Shown here: positions 32,211-39,541 of the stretch, piece by piece
Position numbering within the stretch: position 1 is the first letter of the stretch
Layout of the letters: each line of letters begins with the position of its first letter
Origin: Isosphaeraceae bacterium
GTDB taxonomy: Bacteria > Planctomycetota > Planctomycetia > Isosphaerales > Isosphaeraceae
DNA length: 43,180 nucleotides
Assembly: GCA_021324445.1 (NCBI GenBank)
Contig: JAJPJC010000227.1
Span: forward strand, 1-43,180
Direction of reading: 5' to 3'
Notes under the pieces: model-generated
Told to the model about the DNA's origin: nothing
What the model saw: the letters and a program-made list of their open reading frames with translations, nothing else
Database searches by the model: none
Translations under genes and position numbers: made by a program

Positions 32211-33386
32211 TCAGGCGCGGAACTCGGGGGCGTCGCGCACGGGCTCCGGCCATCGGGCCGGGTCGTCGCCATGCTGGGCCAGGAACGCATGGACCCACCG
32301 CTCCAGTCCGAAGGCGACGCAGACGCTGTGCATGAAACCCGCGCCGGTGATGGTGGTGTCGAAGGCGCGGCCGAAGAAGTCGGAGTGATAGTTGTGCGAG
32401 CCGACGGCCAGCCGGGCCGCGCCGGGGAGCATCAAGGAGATCTCGTACTTGGTCTCGGAGCTGAGCTGGAAGTAGGTCTTGCCCAGGGCGTCGGGGGCGA
32501 TGAAGAACGGGTCGCTGGCCGTGCGGATCTCGCCGGCCAGCCGATGCTCGTCCAGGAACCGGCCCATCCGGGCGATCGATTGCTCGCGGCGCTGGAGGAC
32601 CTCGTCGCGGGGGCCGAGGAACACGACCTCGCGCATCGTGAAGTCCCAGAGCCGCCGCAGGTCGCTCAGGTTGCTCGACTCGTAGCGGAAGCACTTGCCG
32701 CAGACGCCGTAGGTGAGCCCATTCGCGGGGATCGCGCGGCCCTGATTGAGGTGATACACGTGATAGCAGACCGCCGGCGACAGGCAGGCCTCGGGCGTCT
32801 GCATGTCGCTCAGGGCGTGCTCGTCCAGCTCCTCGCGATCCTGGTGCCGGGCCCGGAACGATTCGACCGTCGGGGCATCCTCGGGCAGATGGCAGGCGAA
32901 GGTGACGTTGTGGGGGAACGACCGGAAGTAGTCGCACTTGGCCAGCACGCGGGTGGGGATCAACGTGGGGGTCAGCACAGGCTGAGGGTCCCAGGGCCGG
33001 CCGAAGGCTTCGAAGACCCGATCGAAGTAGCGGAACAGCCGCAGCGGCACTCCCGCCAGCGCCACCTGGCCCGGGCCCAGCGGGTGGATCCCCGCGGTCG
33101 AGCCCGCGCCCGGGAAGCGCGGGTCATCCGCGGCGGCACTGCGGAAGACCACCTTGCGGCGGAGGTCCCGCAGCCCGCGCTGGATCCGCCGCGCCAGCGC
33201 CTCGACCTCCGTGGCCAGCGCACGGGCCGAGCCCTCCGGCGCGTCGAATTCCAGGACCGCGCCGTCCTGGGCGAACCGGGCGTTGGCGATCGCGCGCGAA
33301 AGATAGGCGACCTGCTTCTGGATCTCCTCGCGCGCCATCTCATGCGCCGGGCTGGCCAGTCGGATCGATATCGTGCGCATCGTCAT
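32211..33386 (-). CDS. Class II aminoacyl-tRNA synthetase-like amino acid:carrier protein ligase
   Basis: 391 residues with no tRNA-binding domain. Residues 140-160 read IPTRVLAKCDYFRSFP. Motif 2 of class II synthetases appears as CGKCFRYESS (232-238) and LWDFTMREVVFLG (246-258). Motif 3 appears as CVAFGLERWVHAFL, with Arg363. Cys207, Glu253 and Cys356 are candidate zinc ligands. The whole pattern matches seryl-tRNA-synthetase-like enzymes that activate a small amino acid (glycine or alanine in known cases) and load it on the phosphopantetheine arm of a carrier protein instead of tRNA. The carrier protein gene immediately upstream overlaps it as ATGA, as in characterised pairs. Amino acid specificity cannot be predicted by eye. 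Confidence 0.88.
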   Translation of the reverse strand: MTMRTISIRLASPAHEMAREEIQKQVAYLSRAIANARFAQDGAVLEFDAPEGSARALATEVEALARRIQRGLRDLRRKVVFRSAAADDPRFPGAGSTAGIHPLGPGQVALAGVPLRLFRYFDRVFEAFGRPWDPQPVLTPTLIPTRVLAKCDYFRSFPHNVTFACHLPEDAPTVESFRARHQDREELDEHALSDMQTPEACLSPAVCYHVYHLNQGRAIPANGLTYGVCGKCFRYESSNLSDLRRLWDFTMREVVFLGPRDEVLQRREQSIARMGRFLDEHRLAGEIRTASDPFFIAPDALGKTYFQLSSETKYEISLMLPGAARLAVGSHNYHSDFFGRAFDTTITGAGFMHSVCVAFGLERWVHAFLAQHGDDPARWPEPVRDAPEFRA

Positions 33387-33625
33387 GCGACTAGCTGCTC
33401 CTGCTTCAAGCGCGCGATCATCGCGTGCAGCGCACGGGGACTGCGCGCGGTGATGAACTCGTCATCCGGGATGCTCACCTCGAGGGCCGACTCCAGCTCC
33501 ATCAGGAGCTGGAGGGCATTGATCGAGGAGAAGCCGGCATCGTAAATATCATCGTCGGGATTGATCCCGGAGATCTTTCCGACCTCACACACGATGGCTG
33601 TGATCCGTTCCAGGTCTTGGGACAT
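33383..33625 (-). CDS. Carrier protein partner of the amino acid ligase
   Basis: 80 residues, the usual carrier protein length. DAGFSSINALQLLMELE contains the phosphopantetheine serine (Ser34), and the rest (ITAIVCEVGKISGINPDDD, SIPDDEF) follows the four-helix carrier fold. It belongs to a different branch from the three WDS-type ACPs of the locus. Its stop overlaps the ligase ATG, so it is the obvious amino acid acceptor. The 77-base gap upstream holds purine-rich short repeats (GGAGGATCGAGGATGGAGG-like on the plus strand, about 33652-33680) and no gene. Confidence 0.9.
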   Translation of the reverse strand: MSQDLERITAIVCEVGKISGINPDDDIYDAGFSSINALQLLMELESALEVSIPDDEFITARSPRALHAMIARLKQEQLVA

Positions 33626-33702
33626 CGCATTCCTCCCAGTGGTCAGAAGGGCGGAGGATCGAGGATGGAGGACGGAGGATCCTCATGCCTCCGCCCTTCG
33701 AT

Positions 33703-34431
33703 TCAAACCGGCTGTCCATTGGCGGCCGCCCGTGCCGCCAGGGAGCGGACCTTGCGGGCGGGGTTGCCCGCCACCAGGGTATTGGGGGGCACATCCCCCG
33801 TGACGACCGAGGCCGCCGCGACGATGCTTCCCTGGCCGATGGTGATGCCGGGGAAGACGACGCTCCGCGAGCCGATCCAGACGTTGTCCTCGATGACGAT
33901 CGGCCGGACTTCGTCGGGGGAGGGCGGCAGCCCGGCCAGCCGCGCCTCGGGATCGGCCGGGTGGCCGCTGGAATCGAGCAGCCAGACGTCGGAGGCGATA
34001 TGGCAGTGCTTGCCGATGGTGATCTGCTTCCCCACGCTGAACCGGCAGTTGTGCCCGATCGCCGAGTGGTCGCCGACGATCAGGGTCGGACGGGCGGTGA
34101 ACCGGGCGGCGAAGTTGAAGGTGCATTTGCCGTCGACCAGGACATCATCGCCCAGGATGATGTCCCCCTTCCCCTGGATCCAGTGGATATACACCCCGGT
34201 CCGGACCCCCCGCCCATAGCGCCGGCAGTAGGCCTTGAACAGGGGCTCGCAGACCAGGAGCCGCTTGCCGAAGAAGTAGACCGAGCGCAGCCCCAGGAAC
34301 GTCCAGAGCATGGGCTGGACCACCAGCCGGGGGGCGGGGAGCGTCAGGCCCAGGATCCTCCGCCGGAGTCCCCGGACCGCGCGGGCCGCGGGATGATCCG
34401 ACGTCGCCAGGAACTGGTACAGGGAGGTCAT
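33703..34431 (-). CDS. Left-handed beta-helix O-acyltransferase (WcaF/NodL-like)
   Basis: 242 residues. Hexapeptide repeats run from about 85 to the end, with DIILGDDVLVDG, SAIGHNCRFSVG, ITIGKHCHIASDVWLLDSSGHP and the closing block NVWIGSRSVVFPGITIGQGSIV, which matches maltose/galactoside acetyltransferase-like enzymes of surface-glycan loci. It normally uses acetyl-CoA; the adjacent carrier proteins leave an acyl carrier donor open. It could also supply the N-acetylation step of the diamino-sugar route. The start is taken at ATG 34431, with GTG 34440 as the alternative. Confidence 0.87.
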   Translation of the reverse strand: MTSLYQFLATSDHPAARAVRGLRRRILGLTLPAPRLVVQPMLWTFLGLRSVYFFGKRLLVCEPLFKAYCRRYGRGVRTGVYIHWIQGKGDIILGDDVLVDGKCTFNFAARFTARPTLIVGDHSAIGHNCRFSVGKQITIGKHCHIASDVWLLDSSGHPADPEARLAGLPPSPDEVRPIVIEDNVWIGSRSVVFPGITIGQGSIVAAASVVTGDVPPNTLVAGNPARKVRSLAARAAANGQPV

Positions 34432-34468
34432 GGGAGTCACGCGTGAGGGTCAGCCACTCGGGAAGCGC

Positions 34469-35803
34469 TCAACGGACCTGGACCGGCTCGGATTGAGGGG
34501 ACGGCCCCAGGGTCGGACAGGCGCGATCCCCGGCAGCCGGGGCCGCCGCGGTTTCCGCCGGCGCGGCCAGGGATTCCAGGATCGAGACCAGGCGCCGCGC
34601 GATGGCCTCGCGCGTGAAGACCGGGTGTCGCCGGGCCTCGGCCGCGACGGCCCGGCCGCTCCGGAGCTCGCCGATCAGCTCGATGAGGGCCTGCCGGATC
34701 GCGGCCGCATCCTTCAGCGGTGCGATCCGGTGCGGCACGCCGCTTTCCCGGAGCACCCAGGCCAGGTCGCCGTCCGCCTCGCCCAGGGCCAGGATCGACC
34801 GCCCGGCGCCGAGGTACTCGTAGATCTTCGCCGGCACGCCCACCCGGCGCCCGGGGCTATCGAGCAACAGCAGGATATCCGATCGGGACATCTCCCGCAG
34901 CGCCTGGGTGTAGGGGACCTGGCCGGGGGTCTCGACGATCGTCTCCAGGCCCCGGTGCCGGATCTCGGCCGGGAAGTCGAAACCACCCGGATTCTGGCCG
35001 AAGAACCGCACCTGGACCGATCCGCGCCCGGGCCCGGGCCCGTCGCCGGAGACCACGTCCCGGATCGCATCCAGGAACGGCCCGGGATCGCGGCCCGCGT
35101 AGAGCTCACCCGCGTGGACGATCCGCACCGGACCTCCGGCGGCCGCCGGGCTGTCCCCCGGCTCGAACCGCTCGGGATCGTAGCCGTTGGTCAAGGTGAC
35201 CATCTTCGACCGCTGCTGGGGAAAGCTCTCGCAGAGCTTCCGCGTCGCCAGGGGTCCCGTCGAGGCGATGACGTCGGCCTGCTCGATCACCGCCCGCTCC
35301 AGGCGGGTCAGCCATCGCCTCCGGAGTGAGCGACGGCTTCCCAGGTTGCCGCACGTCGGCGTCCCCTCATCCTTGGTGATCCAGGGGTCGCGAAAATCGG
35401 CAACCCAGGGGAGGCCGTACCGCCGCTTGAGGACCAGGCCCAGCAGGTGGACCAGATGGGGAGGGCCCGTGGTCAGCACGGCATCGGGGCGATGGTCGCG
35501 CACGGCCCGCGTGCAGGCGCCCAGCGCCCGGGTCAACCAGACGGAATAGGGCCCCAGCGCCTTGCGGACCACCTTCCAGGCGAGACCTTCGGGATTGAGG
35601 ACCGGATAGACGACCGTCTCCGGCGGGATCTGCTCCCCGAGCTCCCGATCGACCGGCTCGAACGGCAGCCGGGGCGGAGCGACGACGACGGTCCGCCAGC
35701 CGAGCTGCGGCAGGTGGCGGGCGAACCCGAGCATCCGGAAGCTGCCGGCCGCCGCCGTCGGGGGGAAGAAATACGACACGATCAGGAGCTTGTGTGGGGC
35801 CAT
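34469..35803 (-). CDS. Glycosyltransferase family 4
   Basis: 444 residues. The N-domain starts LLIVSYFFPPTAAAGSFRM and contains DAVLTTGPPHLVHLLGL and ADFRDPWI, a combination typical of GT4 enzymes of the WbuB/PelF-like sort. The C-domain has LTNGYDPERFEP, IVHAGELYAGRDP and VPAKIYEYLGAGRSILALG, where Glu of IYEYL is the nucleotide-sugar ligand. The last 40 residues are Ala/Pro-rich and unconserved. Its ATG is weakly provided with a ribosome binding site, and the 220 bases upstream carry composite element copy B, so it may have its own promoter or depend on readthrough. Confidence 0.86.
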   Translation of the reverse strand: MAPHKLLIVSYFFPPTAAAGSFRMLGFARHLPQLGWRTVVVAPPRLPFEPVDRELGEQIPPETVVYPVLNPEGLAWKVVRKALGPYSVWLTRALGACTRAVRDHRPDAVLTTGPPHLVHLLGLVLKRRYGLPWVADFRDPWITKDEGTPTCGNLGSRRSLRRRWLTRLERAVIEQADVIASTGPLATRKLCESFPQQRSKMVTLTNGYDPERFEPGDSPAAAGGPVRIVHAGELYAGRDPGPFLDAIRDVVSGDGPGPGRGSVQVRFFGQNPGGFDFPAEIRHRGLETIVETPGQVPYTQALREMSRSDILLLLDSPGRRVGVPAKIYEYLGAGRSILALGEADGDLAWVLRESGVPHRIAPLKDAAAIRQALIELIGELRSGRAVAAEARRHPVFTREAIARRLVSILESLAAPAETAAAPAAGDRACPTLGPSPQSEPVQVR

Positions 35804-35809
35804 AGGGAG

Positions 35810-35980
35810 TTTTCTCTGGAAGATTTAACCACGAAAGACACGAAAGACACGAAACGAAGTAATGGTCTGGGACAGTCCCCCGATCCGATCTCCAGCCAGG
35901 GATCGCCGGACGGAGCCGGCTCCTACAATGCCGGGAATCCTGATCCCTTTTCGTGTCTTTCGTGCCTTTCGTGGTTAAAT
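35810..35980. repeat. Composite inverted element, copy B, carrying a REP-like unit
   Basis: The left part, 35810-35875, contains period-9 CACGAAAGA units. The right part, 35929-35980, contains the complementary TTTCGTGTC/TTTCGTGCC units. Both match copy A (25706-25890) with few differences. The centre differs from copy A and includes an inverted REP-like unit at 35901-35926. No gene is present in the gap 35804-36023. Confidence 0.82.
35901..35926. repeat. REP-like palindromic element, copy 2
   Basis: Its reverse complement is identical over 26 bases to 19585-19610, including the GTAGGAG head and the GGAGCC/GGCTCC palindrome. It lies between the arms of composite element B, which suggests an insertion or a shared mobilisation history. 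Confidence 0.82.
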
Positions 35981-36027
35981 CTGTAGTTCAATTCGTGGTT
36001 AAATCTGTAGTTCAATTCGTGGTTCAG
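35971..36027. repeat. 24-base direct repeat, 2.4 copies
   Basis: Two perfect 24-base units (35971-35994 and 35995-36018) starting GTGGTTAAATCTG are followed by a partial unit that reaches the stop codon of the UDP-GlcNAc 2-epimerase gene at 36024. The first unit is continuous with the right arm of composite element B. Confidence 0.8.
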
Positions 36028-37127
36028 TCCGCAGTCGAACCGGGTGTCGAGATCCCGGCGGTCAGGACGTCGATGATGCGGGCGGCGGCCCGGCCGTCCC
36101 AGAGGTCGGGGACCCGGCCGGCGCCCGGCGGTTCCAGCAGCACCCGGGTCGCCGCCGCCACGATCCGCTGGGGGTCCAGGCCGACCAGGCGATTGGTCCC
36201 CTGATCGATGGTGACCGGCCGCTCGGTGTTGTTCCGCAGGGTCAGGCAGGGCACGCCCAGCACGGTCGTCTCTTCCTGGATCCCTCCGGAATCGGTCAGC
36301 ACCAGCCGCGCCTCGGCCAGCAGCTTCATGAAGTCGAGGTAGCCCAGGGGTTCGGTCACGATCAGCCCCGGCAGGGCCGCCAGGTTCTGGCTCTCGAGCG
36401 CCTTGCGAGTGCGGGGGTGGACCGGGAAGACGATCGGCAGCTCGCGCTGGATCCGGCCGATCGCCGCGAGGATTCCCCCGAGAACTCCCGGCTCGTCCAC
36501 GTTGGCCGGCCGGTGCAAGGTCAGGACGCCGAACTCGCGGCCGGCCAGGTGCAGGTCCTCCCGGATCGTCGAGCGCCGGCTCAGCTCCCGGCAGGCCAGC
36601 AGGGTGTCGATCATGACGTTGCCGGTCAGGAAGATGCGGTCGGCCGGGATTCCCTCCCGCCGCAGGTTTTCCACCCCGCTCCGCTCGGTCACGAACAGCC
36701 ATTGGCTGATCGCGTCGGTGAGGATGCGGTTGATCTCCTCGGGCATCGTCCGGTCGAAGCTCCGCAGGCCGGCCTCCACGTGGGCCACCGGCACACCCAG
36801 CTTGACCGCCACCAGCGCGCAGGCGATCGTCGAGTTGACGTCGCCGACCACCAGCACCGCGTCGGGCCGCTGCTCGAGCACCACCGGCTCGAACCGCTTC
36901 ATGACCTCGGCCGTCTGCACCGCGTGGCTGGCCGATCCCACTCCCAGGTCGACGTCCGGCCGGGGGATCGCCAGCTCCTCGAAGAACAGCCGCGACATCC
37001 GCTCGTCGTAGTGCTGCCCGGTGTGGACCAGGTACGCCGCCACGCCGTCGCGGCGCTGGATCTCCCACATCAGCGGGGCGATCTTCATGAAATTCGGCCG
37101 GGCCCCGGCGACAACAACCAGCTTCAT
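36024..37127 (-). CDS. wecB: UDP-N-acetylglucosamine 2-epimerase (non-hydrolysing)
   Basis: 367 residues, the standard WecB length. The enzyme converts UDP-GlcNAc to UDP-ManNAc in the cytoplasm. GARPNFMKIAPLM is at 8-20, HTGQHYDERMS near 40, VLVVGDVNSTIACALVA near 90, HVEAGLRSFDRTMPEEINR near 115, TLHRPANVD near 202 and DSGGIQEETTVLGVPCLTLRNNTERP near 280, all family signatures. The ATG at 37127 has GAGG eight bases upstream and lies ten bases after the ACP stop. ManNAc and its uronic acid forms would fit the amino sugar enzymes at 17441-19563. A variant acting on UDP-diacetamido-uronic acid (WbpI-like) is an alternative. Confidence 0.93.
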   Translation of the reverse strand: MKLVVVAGARPNFMKIAPLMWEIQRRDGVAAYLVHTGQHYDERMSRLFFEELAIPRPDVDLGVGSASHAVQTAEVMKRFEPVVLEQRPDAVLVVGDVNSTIACALVAVKLGVPVAHVEAGLRSFDRTMPEEINRILTDAISQWLFVTERSGVENLRREGIPADRIFLTGNVMIDTLLACRELSRRSTIREDLHLAGREFGVLTLHRPANVDEPGVLGGILAAIGRIQRELPIVFPVHPRTRKALESQNLAALPGLIVTEPLGYLDFMKLLAEARLVLTDSGGIQEETTVLGVPCLTLRNNTERPVTIDQGTNRLVGLDPQRIVAAATRVLLEPPGAGRVPDLWDGRAAARIIDVLTAGISTPGSTAD

Positions 37128-37137
37128 GGATCGATCC

Positions 37138-37398
37138 TCAGAGGCTGCGGTGTCCATGCCCCTCAGCACTTCGGCTTTCCAGGTAGTTGAGGATGGCCTG
37201 GAAGGAGACAAACCGGGTGATGTCCTCGGGGGAGACCCGGAGCCCGAACTCCTCCTCGACCACGGCCAGGAGGGTGATGGTGGCCACCGAATCCCAGCCC
37301 GAGACGGTCACCTTCGTGGCCCGAGGGATCTCGTCGGCGTCGAGGCTCGCGAAGACGGCGGCGAAGCATTTCTCCAGGCGTGTTCGCCGATCGGTCAT
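37138..37398 (-). CDS. Acyl carrier protein (WDS type)
   Basis: 86 residues. RLEKCFAAVF, IPRATKVTVSGWDSVATITLL, VVEEEFGLRV and VSFQAILNYLE align without gaps to the carriers at 872-1819 and 29395-29712. Ser37 of WDSV is the predicted phosphopantetheine site. The ATG at 37398 overlaps the stop of the AAC(3)-fold acetyltransferase gene as ATGA, which implies the two products work as a pair. Longer frames upstream are shadows of that gene. Confidence 0.88.
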   Translation of the reverse strand: MTDRRTRLEKCFAAVFASLDADEIPRATKVTVSGWDSVATITLLAVVEEEFGLRVSPEDITRFVSFQAILNYLESRSAEGHGHRSL

Positions 37399-38276
37399 GG
37401 TCGTGCCACCCCATCCCCGGCGCCGTCGTAACAGAACAGGCCCTGCCGGGCCAGCGCCTGGGCGGATTCGAGGACCTCCCGGGCCTCCAGCAGGATGGCG
37501 TCCAGCCGCCCGACCCTCCCCTCGCGCCACGATCCCCGCTCCTTGAGGGTCGCGGCCAGCCGGCCCAGGTTGCGGCGCGCCGAGGTCTCGCGATCAAACA
37601 ACCGCGTCTCGGTCTCCAGGAGCGTGCCATCCTCATCCCGGCTGCGGAGGCGAAACGTCTCGTTCGTGAACGGAGAGAAGGACATCGCCGGTTCCAGGAT
37701 CTCCTCGATCGCGTGGAAAAACGTCATCGCCGCGATACCCGTCCCCAGCAACAAGATCTTCCCGTGATGGTCCGGCAGCCGCCCCCAAGGTGTCCCTCGC
37801 CCGCAGGGAGTCCGCGCCCGATGATGATCGGCGATCAATTCGGCCGCCATCGGTCCCCGCGCGGCCACCGAGTGCGTCGGATGCAAGCTCCGCACGACGC
37901 CGGGGGACCGTCGGAACAGCTCGGTGAGCAGACCCATCCGCGAGGGAGTGCGGACCACGTCGAAAACGCGCCCTTCCCGGGCGTAGTCCAGGGCCGACCC
38001 GTCGAACGGCAAGGTCGGCATCAACAGGGTCCCCTCCGGCCCCACCGCGTCCTGGAGGACCGTGATCACGTCCACCAGCGACCCCCGGAAACCCTCGAAC
38101 CGATCGGCCGAGCTGTGCACGACCACGACATCCCCGGGTTGCACACCCAACCGGACCAGCAGCTTGCGGAAATCCTCGCGGCCGAAGCCGCGCCAGCGCG
38201 TCACGTAGCCATGCCGCAGGACCTTGAGGCGACCCTTGATCGCTCGCTTGAGCTTCTCGGCGACGAACGGCCCCAT
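37395..38276 (-). CDS. AAC(3)-family N-acyltransferase
   Basis: 293 residues. The aminoglycoside 3-N-acetyltransferase fold family (PF02522) is recognised from LGVQPGDVVVVHSSADRF, PEGTLLMPTLPF, RTPSRMGLLTELFRRSPGVVRSLHPTHSVAARG, TPCGRGTPWGRL and LGTGIAAMTFFHAIEE. Family members outside resistance elements act on unknown amines, and several lie in glycan loci. The conserved His of HPTHSV is kept. The overlap with an ACP gene downstream suggests an acyl-ACP donor and an amino sugar acceptor. ATG 38276 shares one base with the upstream stop. A paralogue is at 39538-40398. Confidence 0.85.
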   Translation of the reverse strand: MGPFVAEKLKRAIKGRLKVLRHGYVTRWRGFGREDFRKLLVRLGVQPGDVVVVHSSADRFEGFRGSLVDVITVLQDAVGPEGTLLMPTLPFDGSALDYAREGRVFDVVRTPSRMGLLTELFRRSPGVVRSLHPTHSVAARGPMAAELIADHHRARTPCGRGTPWGRLPDHHGKILLLGTGIAAMTFFHAIEEILEPAMSFSPFTNETFRLRSRDEDGTLLETETRLFDRETSARRNLGRLAATLKERGSWREGRVGRLDAILLEAREVLESAQALARQGLFCYDGAGDGVARP

Positions 38277-39541
38277 CACGCGGTCTCCAGGCGATCCTGT
38301 TCCATCAGGGCATCCAGGAAGTACTTGGTCGCCCAGTTCGGGTAGCCGCCGATCTGATAGCTCCCCAGCATCGGGAACGATCCGGCCACGGCTCCCTTGA
38401 TGCCGGGGATGGGCGAATCCAGGACCTGCAGCGCCTTGACGAAGTTGGTCAGGCGATCCGCCGCGTCCCGGTAACGCGGGTCACCCGTCACGCCGAACAA
38501 CCGGTAGCAGACGACGGCGATCTGGGCGCTGCCGGTCAGACACGACGAGAAGGAGGCCGGCTGCCAATCCGCATCGAAACGGCCGGGGAGGAACCCGGAC
38601 GGCTTCAGGCGAGCGACCAGAGGATCCGTCCCCCGCCGCGCCGACGCGATCCAGTCCTCTCGTCCCGCCAGGATGCCGACCTCCAGGATCCCTTGCAGGG
38701 CGTAGCCGATGGTATGGGTCAACGGGGCCTCGGGCCGCTCCAGGCAGTTGCTGGCGAACCAGCCGTTGGGTTGCTGCTGCGCCACCGCGGCCTCGACCGA
38801 ACGGAGGGCCGCGTCCTGGTAGCGCTCGTCCTGGGCGTCCTCCCCGAACCGGTAGAGGGCCCAGGAGCAGAGGCAGTTGTAGGTCTTGATCCGGTCCTGG
38901 GTGACGAACTGCCCGTGAGTTCGAAAGTGGCCGTCGGGACCGAGGTCGGCGACCAGGAAATCGGCGGCGCGCCGGCCGGCGTCGCGGAACGACTCGTCAC
39001 CGCTGGCCCGGTAGGCGGCGGTGAAGCCCTGGAGGACCATGCCCGTGTTGAAGACAGCCGGGGTCTGCTGGCTGGCCGGGCAAACCATGCCCCCCTGAAC
39101 GGCTCCGCTGGGCATCTGGAGGTCGATTTCCCATCGGGCCATCCGCAGGGCGCGCTCGTGGGCCTCCGGGTCGCCGTAGCGCCGCGCGTAGTCCAGCAGG
39201 GTGGGGATGATGTAACCGGTCGTCTCCGGATACGAGGGCTTCCAATCTCCATCGAGCGACCCGTTCGGGAAGTAGCCGTAGGACACGCCCCCATCGGGGG
39301 TCGCATCCTGGGCGCGCATGAGCCAGGCTGCCGCGGCCTGGGCCCGTTCCCGGGTCGCGCCACGGGCCGACGCCGTCCTCCCCAGGAGGAACCGCGCCAG
39401 GTCCTTGGTGACGTACCGGGCGAACGGCCGGTGCGGCCCGGCCGTGAGACCGACCAGGTTGCCCAGCGCCCGCCGGGCAGCCCGGTACGCTGGCCGGAAG
39501 TTCTGGTCGGACAGGATCCGGTAGGCGTGGGAGATCGTCAT
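38276..39541 (-). CDS. Alpha-barrel (six-hairpin glycosidase-like) protein
   Basis: 421 residues, no signal peptide. Repeated helical-hairpin segments are seen: AAAAWLMRAQDATPDGGVSYGYF, YPETTGYIIPTLLDYARRYGDPEAHERALRMARW, GFTAAYRASGDESFRDAGRRAADFLV, CSWALYRFGEDAQDERYQDAALRSVEAAVA and TGSAQIAVVCYRLFGVTGDPRYRDAADRL. This is the pattern of alpha/alpha toroid proteins such as six-hairpin glycosidases, lyases and epimerases. Acidic residues D and E near the barrel mouth cannot be assigned. In a glycan locus a hydrolase, lyase or uronyl-epimerase-like role is possible. It overlaps both flanking AAC(3) genes (ATGA at 39541, TGATG at 38276). Confidence 0.72.
   Translation of the reverse strand: MTISHAYRILSDQNFRPAYRAARRALGNLVGLTAGPHRPFARYVTKDLARFLLGRTASARGATRERAQAAAAWLMRAQDATPDGGVSYGYFPNGSLDGDWKPSYPETTGYIIPTLLDYARRYGDPEAHERALRMARWEIDLQMPSGAVQGGMVCPASQQTPAVFNTGMVLQGFTAAYRASGDESFRDAGRRAADFLVADLGPDGHFRTHGQFVTQDRIKTYNCLCSWALYRFGEDAQDERYQDAALRSVEAAVAQQQPNGWFASNCLERPEAPLTHTIGYALQGILEVGILAGREDWIASARRGTDPLVARLKPSGFLPGRFDADWQPASFSSCLTGSAQIAVVCYRLFGVTGDPRYRDAADRLTNFVKALQVLDSPIPGIKGAVAGSFPMLGSYQIGGYPNWATKYFLDALMEQDRLETA

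Noticed and set aside
32211..33386. Seryl-tRNA synthetase
   Set aside because: It lacks the N-terminal tRNA-binding arm, and a carrier protein gene overlaps it.
35923..37068. Minus-strand frame ending in repeated FNHELNYR residues
   Set aside because: It is the wecB gene in another frame continued through the 24-base repeats; the repeat peptide is not a real protein.
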